DNA from: Epinephelus fuscoguttatus
Lineage: Eukaryota; Chordata; Actinopteri; Perciformes; Serranidae
DNA length: 64,000 nt
Reading direction: 5' to 3'
NCBI RefSeq assembly: GCF_011397635.1
Contig: NC_064773.1
Location: 6,654,782-6,718,781, forward strand
The translations under genes and the position numbers were made by a program. This document shows positions 57,901 to 64,000 of the stretch, piece by piece; within the stretch, counting starts at the first letter, position 1, and every line of letters starts with the position of its first letter. Below the pieces are notes generated by a model that saw only the letters and a list, made by a program, of their open reading frames with translations, made no database searches and was not told the DNA's origin.

Positions 57901-60619
57901 TGGTTTGCACACCTAAAAGAAAGGCATGATTTTCATTGATCATATTTATGTTAGAATGCAGCATTTTAAAAACAACACATGTACCAACAATTCCATAGAT
58001 TTTGTTGAGTGCAGCACAAACAGATTATCTCCAACTAGAAACGTGAAAATTCACACATTTTTGTCATAGGAGCACTTGTGTTTTCCGTTGGTTGAGTACT
58101 GGCTTGACTATCCCCCAACAGGAAGCAGGTGACAACAAATCTGGTGTCCTGTGTGGATTAGCTATGGTTAGGCAGACCATTTGCCCATCTGCAAGGTTCC
58201 TTTATTGAAGTGGGGCCATGAACCACAGCCATACCAGCCTGCATCTCTTGGTCTGTGTCAACATCCAACCCTGTGCTTACTATACATTCACACCAACAGC
58301 GACCAGAGCTGTTCAGTTTCAGAGACCAAAATAAAAAGAATGAGGCTTGGGACCGCGTCGCAGAGAGGTAGTTGGTTGGTCTGGTGAGGTTTAAAGTGTG
58401 TAATGTTAGTAACAGAGGAGTTGAAGAATTGCAGACTAATGTTGCAACGTAGCATGCAGATCTTCCTTGCTTGGTTTGAATGGGATGACATATGTTATCT
58501 GTTTTCATTGACCAAACATAACTTTCTGTAGGCCAACTATGAGCTTTGGACTGGACAACAGCAAGTAGCAACTATGCTGCTTTCAAGCCAGTAGTCCGCT
58601 TTGCAGCTCCTTTAAATTGACAAGCATGATTGAACGTTCAGTGATTCACGTGATGAGCGACCAAAGCTGCCACAAATATTTTTGACAGTTGTGTTTCTTG
58701 GGCGTCCACAAGAGACTTTGCCTCTTTGGAAGCTTTTGGTCTGAATGTACAGTTACAGGCTCACTGTGCTATTGAAGAGCCTGCTGATAGTGTGTTTGCT
58801 GAACAGACCAGCTGCCAAATTCAAAGGTTAAACTGAGTAAAAATAAAGTCTTGGGCCCTGTTGTAATGGATCAAAAATATGTCTAGAACTCTAGTTGTCC
58901 TATGAATCAATTCAGCAGCGTTTAGGGACTGCAAGGAGTTTTCTCTGAGTAGGTAGTTCAAGCCTTGAAGCATTCTAGTGAGACCTGTTTGAGCTGGATA
59001 CCAGTTTGTAACGCTGACGTTAACGTTAACGCTAACATCAAAGGAATACTTCACCCCCTAACTGACTATTTGTAAATTCATTGCTCACCAGGTGTTACAT
59101 AAAATTTGTAAAGAAAATGTTTTACCTAAAGTTTGATTAGTCATTAGTTACACTACTCATTACTCGGAAAAGTAATAACTTTGACTTACTGTTTGCCATA
59201 TACTGTTGTTGTCATTGGCTCGTAGTTGGCTGAAGTTAGGATTTATTTTCAAGAAGATAGCAACTGTGGTCATGGTTGATGTGGATTATCTTCTGTAAAA
59301 CAAATCTTAAAGTCTGCCCTTTGAAGAAGAACACAGATTAAACACATTGGTGCCCACCAGCTGTGGGATATTGTTATAAACTAAACTGCTGGTAAAAAAT
59401 AATTTCAGATTTAACATGAAATGTTCTTCAGGAAAAAATGTCAACGTCACAATTTTTGCGTCTGTGTTTGTTATTCAGAGGGAATGGTACCAGGATCCTA
59501 TTTCAGAAAGCAGGATTAGTGAAAACTCTTGAGTATGTTAAGCCTGAGATGAGGGAAACTCTGACTTTTCCGTTTCACAAAGCCAGTTCAGCATAACCCT
59601 GAGTCAGTTACTATGGCAACATACTCTGTGAAGCAAACCTGGTGAGTGTCAGCACGGGTAGGTTTCACACACGACTGTTAATCTGTTTTTGACTAATATT
59701 CTGATTAAACTAGGGGTTGCTTTAACTACTCTGTCAAACTGAGTATGTGCATGCTGTCATATGAAGTTTTCATATGACAGCCAGTCACCCTGATCATTAA
59801 TTCCATGGGTTATTGACCAGATATTTTTCTCCATCCAAAGCTGTAAGTAGAGAAATTTGCACATATCTGTTGTTCCAAATGGAGGTTTGATGTGTGGTTA
59901 GGTTATGCGTGTACCTGAGTTTCCAGCAGAGTAGTACTTGTTTGTGAGGGGGAAGAGGGAGTTGTACTTGAATTGAGTGTGTCAGGAGCATGTCGGAACA
60001 CCGCCAGCCCTGACTGTCAGTTGGTCCGAATTTAAAGTGTGCTCTTTTATTTCGCTGTTCTATCCTTCCTTCTCTGTCTTGCCTCCTTCTGCCGGGATTA
60101 ATGGTGTGCTCCTTTTGAACTGGGAAGTCGGAGTGTTCGACCGATGGGAAGTCGGACTGTTCAACTTCCCGGTCGGAAGTTGCTACCGAACGACCCTGAA
60201 GTTGGATTTACAACTCTGAAAGTTGGAGGAACATCACCAAACTCCGCCTCACAACCCAAGACGCCTGCTCCGTATCCCAGTCGTAAGTGAAAGCAGTGCT
60301 CACAAACTGTTTATTAACAAGTCTGTCTTATTTGTGTCTCATTAAACAGGTTGTACACACAGTACTGTCCAATGTCCTTCTGTGGACATGTTGCTTTGGT
60401 GTTCATATGCACAAAGTACCACCTAAGATGCTGTTATCTACTGTGTTGTTGTTTTTTCTCAAACTTTATTGAATACATGCATGCATCTACAAGCATGTAG
60501 ATGTAAGGAAAACTGAGATCCTTGCCGCACACCTGTGTTTACACGCAGTCTGCGAGAAGCACTGTACTGTAGTTTGACAGAGCTATTGTTATCTTTGTAA
60601 AGTGTTTTGTTAGCTTTTA
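57901..60619. other. Mirror of non-coding left-arm sequence
   Basis: Corresponds to about 30.1-32.8 kb in reverse. No gene is seen. It includes the mirrored palindrome-rich block (60,000-60,240) and the MITE-like repeat (59,500-59,660). Confidence 0.6.
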
Positions 60620-61491
60620 TGCTGGGTACACACTACACGATATCGGCCTGTTTACAGCCTGACGCAGCGTTGTACGGTGTCTGCTCGGATCGTCAATAAG
60701 AACACAGAGTGATCTGCTGCCATAGACAACTGTACTACAACAACACCCCAGGGTTTTAGATATTTCCTCGAGGGACGCTTACACACAGAGTAAAAGGGAA
60801 AATTGGTGTGAAACAGCAGAGGCACTTTATCAACCCACTGAGTACTGCCATTAGCATCAAGCTAGCAAACAATGTACTTTCTTTGTAATGGAGGATATAA
60901 AGGAATAAAATTATAAGAAAAATAGTGGCTTTTATTCACCACAACTGCAGAGGCTACCAGCTTCATTTGAAACCGACTACATTATAAACGGGTCGTTATT
61001 TATTCATCCCTCTGTATTTTTATCTGCTCCTGTTTGCCTTGATAAAGTTAATGCATCGTGCCGTCATTTCAAACTCAACACTTTCTATATCTGTATAAAA
61101 TTAAAAGCCCCTTATAACTTTAGTTTAGTTGTTTTATTGTGAAACATTTGCAGGAATTTGTCGGGAGGATTCAGCAACTTGAGTACGGCTCCGCATTTTC
61201 CTGAATGAACCCGACCCAAGTCCGAGCCCAGCCTGAATCTGAAGTATAGACAGTGTGTAAATGACCATCAAAAGACTGCTGTTTCACACAGTCAAACACG
61301 CCGCTCGCACAGCAGTGTAGCACGGCACTGTATACACACTCAACTGGAGCAGAGCCTGTTGCATTCAGGTGTTGTCACATAAATAACAAATTCCAGCACT
61401 TGACACGTGGGCCAAACCCGAACTCTACAATCACGTAATCTGACATAGTGATTGTCGGAACAGACAGAAGTGTCGTGTAGTGTACCAGGCA
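60620..61491. mobile_element. TIR element, short allele
   Basis: Mirror copy of 29,030-30,077 with a 172-bp deletion. The break lies at a short ATTG word that is also present near the far side, as expected for a microhomology deletion. Confidence 0.7.
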
Positions 61492-61711
61492 TTATGAAAA
61501 AATCCCAAATTTAAAGAAAGGCAGAGTACCAAACACAAAGTGACAGCTGGAAGTCCAGAAAATGAATTGCAGAGTCACCAGAAATTACATTTCTATGACT
61601 GACCAAATCAAAGAAATTTGACATCAAGGCACAAATTTACTTTGAGATTCGTGAATGATGTCATTCATCTCAATGTTCAGTCATCCGGCCTGCACAGAAG
61701 TTTTACAGTTA

Positions 61712-62330
61712 TTAATTCAGTATTGTTTTGCCACGCCAGTCATCAGTGATTAACAGATCCTTATTTGGATTTGGAATTAGTGTTTGTCGGCCCTGTATCA
61801 TTGAACAAGACAATTCTCTTTTGCTGATGGCTTCATTGTTTACGGCTAACAGGAATTTTGTAATTTCAGAAGAAAATATAAGATGAAATTCTGAGGTAAG
61901 GCCATCATTCCCTAGTGATCTTTTGAGTTTAACATTTAACACACCCCACTTTATTTCTTTAATAGATAACATTTCATCATCACGCTCTTGTTTGAAAGTA
62001 TCACTTGCTTTTTTAACATCTTTCAAACTGTTGAACATACTAGAACTGTCATTAAATTTTAATTTTTATATAGCATTAAATAAAAACTGGGCAAGTTTCA
62101 AAATCACAGAATAGTCCTCTGTTACAGAGTCATCTATCTCTAATTTAGAAAGAGAATTTCTTTCTTTTTTTAAACTAAAAAATTCTTAAATTTTTTTCCA
62201 CCCTCTTTTAATCCACTTTAATCTTGACCATATAAAAGCACCCTTTGCTCTCTCTCTATAGAATATGTCTAGTTCCTGTTTAAATGTATCTAAATGTGGG
62301 GGCAGGTCATCACCTCCAGACATATTTGAT
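61712..62330 (-). pseudogene. L1-like RT fragment, mirror copy
   Basis: The 108-residue frame is identical to the left copy except for one residue (SCSMIQG for SRSMIQG). Confidence 0.75.
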
Positions 62331-64000
62331 GTGATGTCTGAAATACATTTTATTTAATTCTCTAATTTTGTTAATTCTTTTGGCAAAATTGAATCACAGA
62401 TTTCCTAATTTGACATTTAAGCAATTCCCAATAGCTTCTGTAGTCATTGTGAGAAATTACATATTAGCAGCACTGTTCAGTATGTTTTTTTTATTGTGTT
62501 ATCAACTGGTACTGCTAACAGTGGCTAACAAGGCTGTAAAGATGGACGATGTGTCCCCACTTAACGCCACTATGCCTTATGCTGGATTTAAACTTATGCG
62601 TCGAATCAATGCCATAACCTGACGTGCACCTCCCCAGAAATGTAACTACACGCCGAGCGACACAGACCTCCTGTCTATTTCTGTAAGCTGAAACCATTTC
62701 CTCCGTGGAAACAAAGCTTTTATTTACTTTAATTTCACAGATAAGAAACAAAAATCGTGAAGACAATAAAGCCTCCACAAAAATAGCATTTTAAGTCTTG
62801 TGTGTGATTTATCCTGGCATATGAGCAGAGGAAATCACCGCTCATCACTAGGCTAATCTATACAATGTAAAATGCCATAGGCTTGTGCTAATAACGTTAG
62901 CATGTTGTATTTGTTTGGAAAACGTGTTTAGTATAAGACAGCTGTTTTGTCAGTGAACCTTGTGAGTTGTAATGGAGCCGAATTTTGTAATGTTACCTTT
63001 GTTAAATGTTGCTGTTGTCCCTGGCTTCATATGAGTAGAGGAAAAGGCTGCTAGCTGCTAGGCTAATTTATACAATGTAAAATGCCATAGGCTTATGCTA
63101 ATAACATTAGCATCTTGTATTTGTGGGGAAAATGTGTCCAGATAAAGACAAGTGTTTGTCTGTGAATGCTGCGAGTTATAGCGAAGCTGATTTGTGTACT
63201 TGTGTTTGAAACTGTCTCTATTAAGCCATGTTTAATGTATGTTTAATGTGTGTTTTGAATCAACTAAACTTTACAGCACTTCACAGAAACCTCCGTCGCT
63301 GACTAGTGTTTTGGAGGTGTAACTGCAGTGACACAGACACACCACTGCACAAGTGTAAATGCTCACAGCAGCGTGGGCTACAGCATAGGGTCTGCTGCAC
63401 AAGTATAAATCCCCCTTTAGTCAAGCCAAAATATCCCGTATATGGCAGCTGCCATCTTGCGCTGGCCAGGGTCCGACCGAGCAGCGTTATTGAATGCAAA
63501 CACACTGATTGGCACGCACAGCTCAATCAATCATGGCATCTAATCTGCATATTATGGCATTAAATAACTAATTAAAATCAAAATGATCAGAAACAATAAC
63601 TCTTTATCAAACATCAGGGTGATATGAACTACTGGAAATGACAGAAACCATCTTTAGGAAAAATATTTCCAACGTGTGCTGTGAGTTTTTAGTTTGGCTC
63701 ATGTCTCATCAACTAGCTTGAGAGCGGGCTTTATGACCACCAGGGAGCCATGGAGATGTTGGGCTTCGTTTATCAGGAGCAGTCATATCGCCCATCTTTA
63801 TATTCAGTCTGAACTAAACAAAACTTAACAAGGCTGTGATGTAACTGTGTGAAACACTGTTAAATAACCAGGAGCCTCATTCACCAACCCTTGTTCTTAA
63901 AATACACTCACAGCTTTCAACAACATTCTGACAGTCTACATTCTTTGTCTGTCTCTGTCTCTGTGTCCCTCTTTCTGTCTCCCTCTCTGTCCCCCTGCCT
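62331..64000. other. Mirror of 26.5-28.2 kb, no gene seen
   Basis: Non-coding, ends in the CT-rich complement of the GA tract at 26.45-26.58 kb. Confidence 0.6.

Larger units (their letters stand above)
51779..64000 (-). repeat. Right arm of the 12-kb inverted duplication
   Basis: Reverse complement of 26,523-39,142, running off the window. Differences from the left arm: scattered SNPs, the 172-bp deletion in the TIR element, one 183-bp repeat unit fewer, and several one-base homopolymer changes in coding stretches. Features below are mirror copies of left-arm features. Confidence 0.97.

Noticed and set aside
26523..64000. Two independent gene copies of the repeat exon and the LINE
   Set aside because: More likely two haplotypes of one locus, given the gap position and error pattern.

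Overview
This is a repeat-dense vertebrate nuclear window. The spliced host gene, the AT-rich introns and the mix of interspersed repeats (CR1/L2- and L1-type LINEs, tRNA-derived SINEs, hAT, Tc1 and foldback DNA elements, a solo LTR) point to a ray-finned (teleost) fish. There are no operons or prokaryotic signals. Most long open frames are shadows of repeats.

Layout. (1) 0.27-5.4 kb: a BCL2L14 (Bcl-G)-like gene on the minus strand, six coding exons giving about 302 residues. It has a candidate non-coding first exon and an ETS/CRE-like promoter near 5.2-5.4 kb. (2) 5.4-26.2 kb: intergenic, almost all transposon relics. It holds a poly(A) retroposon with a target-site duplication (TSD), a LINE scrap, a 501-bp solo LTR with 5-bp TSD, a 1.4-kb minisatellite of 20-bp units, a single decayed ankyrin exon, nested repeats, a 24-bp minisatellite, Tc1 relics, an 885-bp foldback element, a degenerate LINE and a Myb/SANT-like spliced pseudogene. 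(3) 26.5-39.1 kb: left arm of a 12-kb inverted duplication. It carries an L1-like RT fragment, TIR elements, a hAT element with a BED-finger remnant, a large Q/S/T/P-rich exon with a 61-residue tandem repeat, and a LINE with an intact YADD motif. (4) 39.1-51.7 kb: single-copy spacer with SINEs, LINE scraps, a CpG-rich promoter-like segment near 44.5-44.9 kb, a pair of inverted MITEs, and a foldback element carrying a P2X7-tail-like cysteine motif. Its last 1.6 kb is a diverged copy of 6.6-9.1 kb. (5) 51,679-51,778: exactly 100 N. (6) 51.8-64.0 kb: reverse complement of the left arm.

The inverted arm starts at the first base after the N gap and lies inside a LINE. The arms differ by SNPs, a 172-bp indel, one 183-bp repeat unit and several one-base homopolymer changes. 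The simplest reading is that the second arm is the other haplotype (or a less polished contig) placed in inverted orientation. Gene counts from 26.5 kb onward should not be taken as doubled until this is tested. The most unusual biology is the foldback element at 47.4-48.35 kb, the polymorphic 61-residue repeat exon, and the 20-bp minisatellite that seems to grow out of a tRNA-like repeat end.
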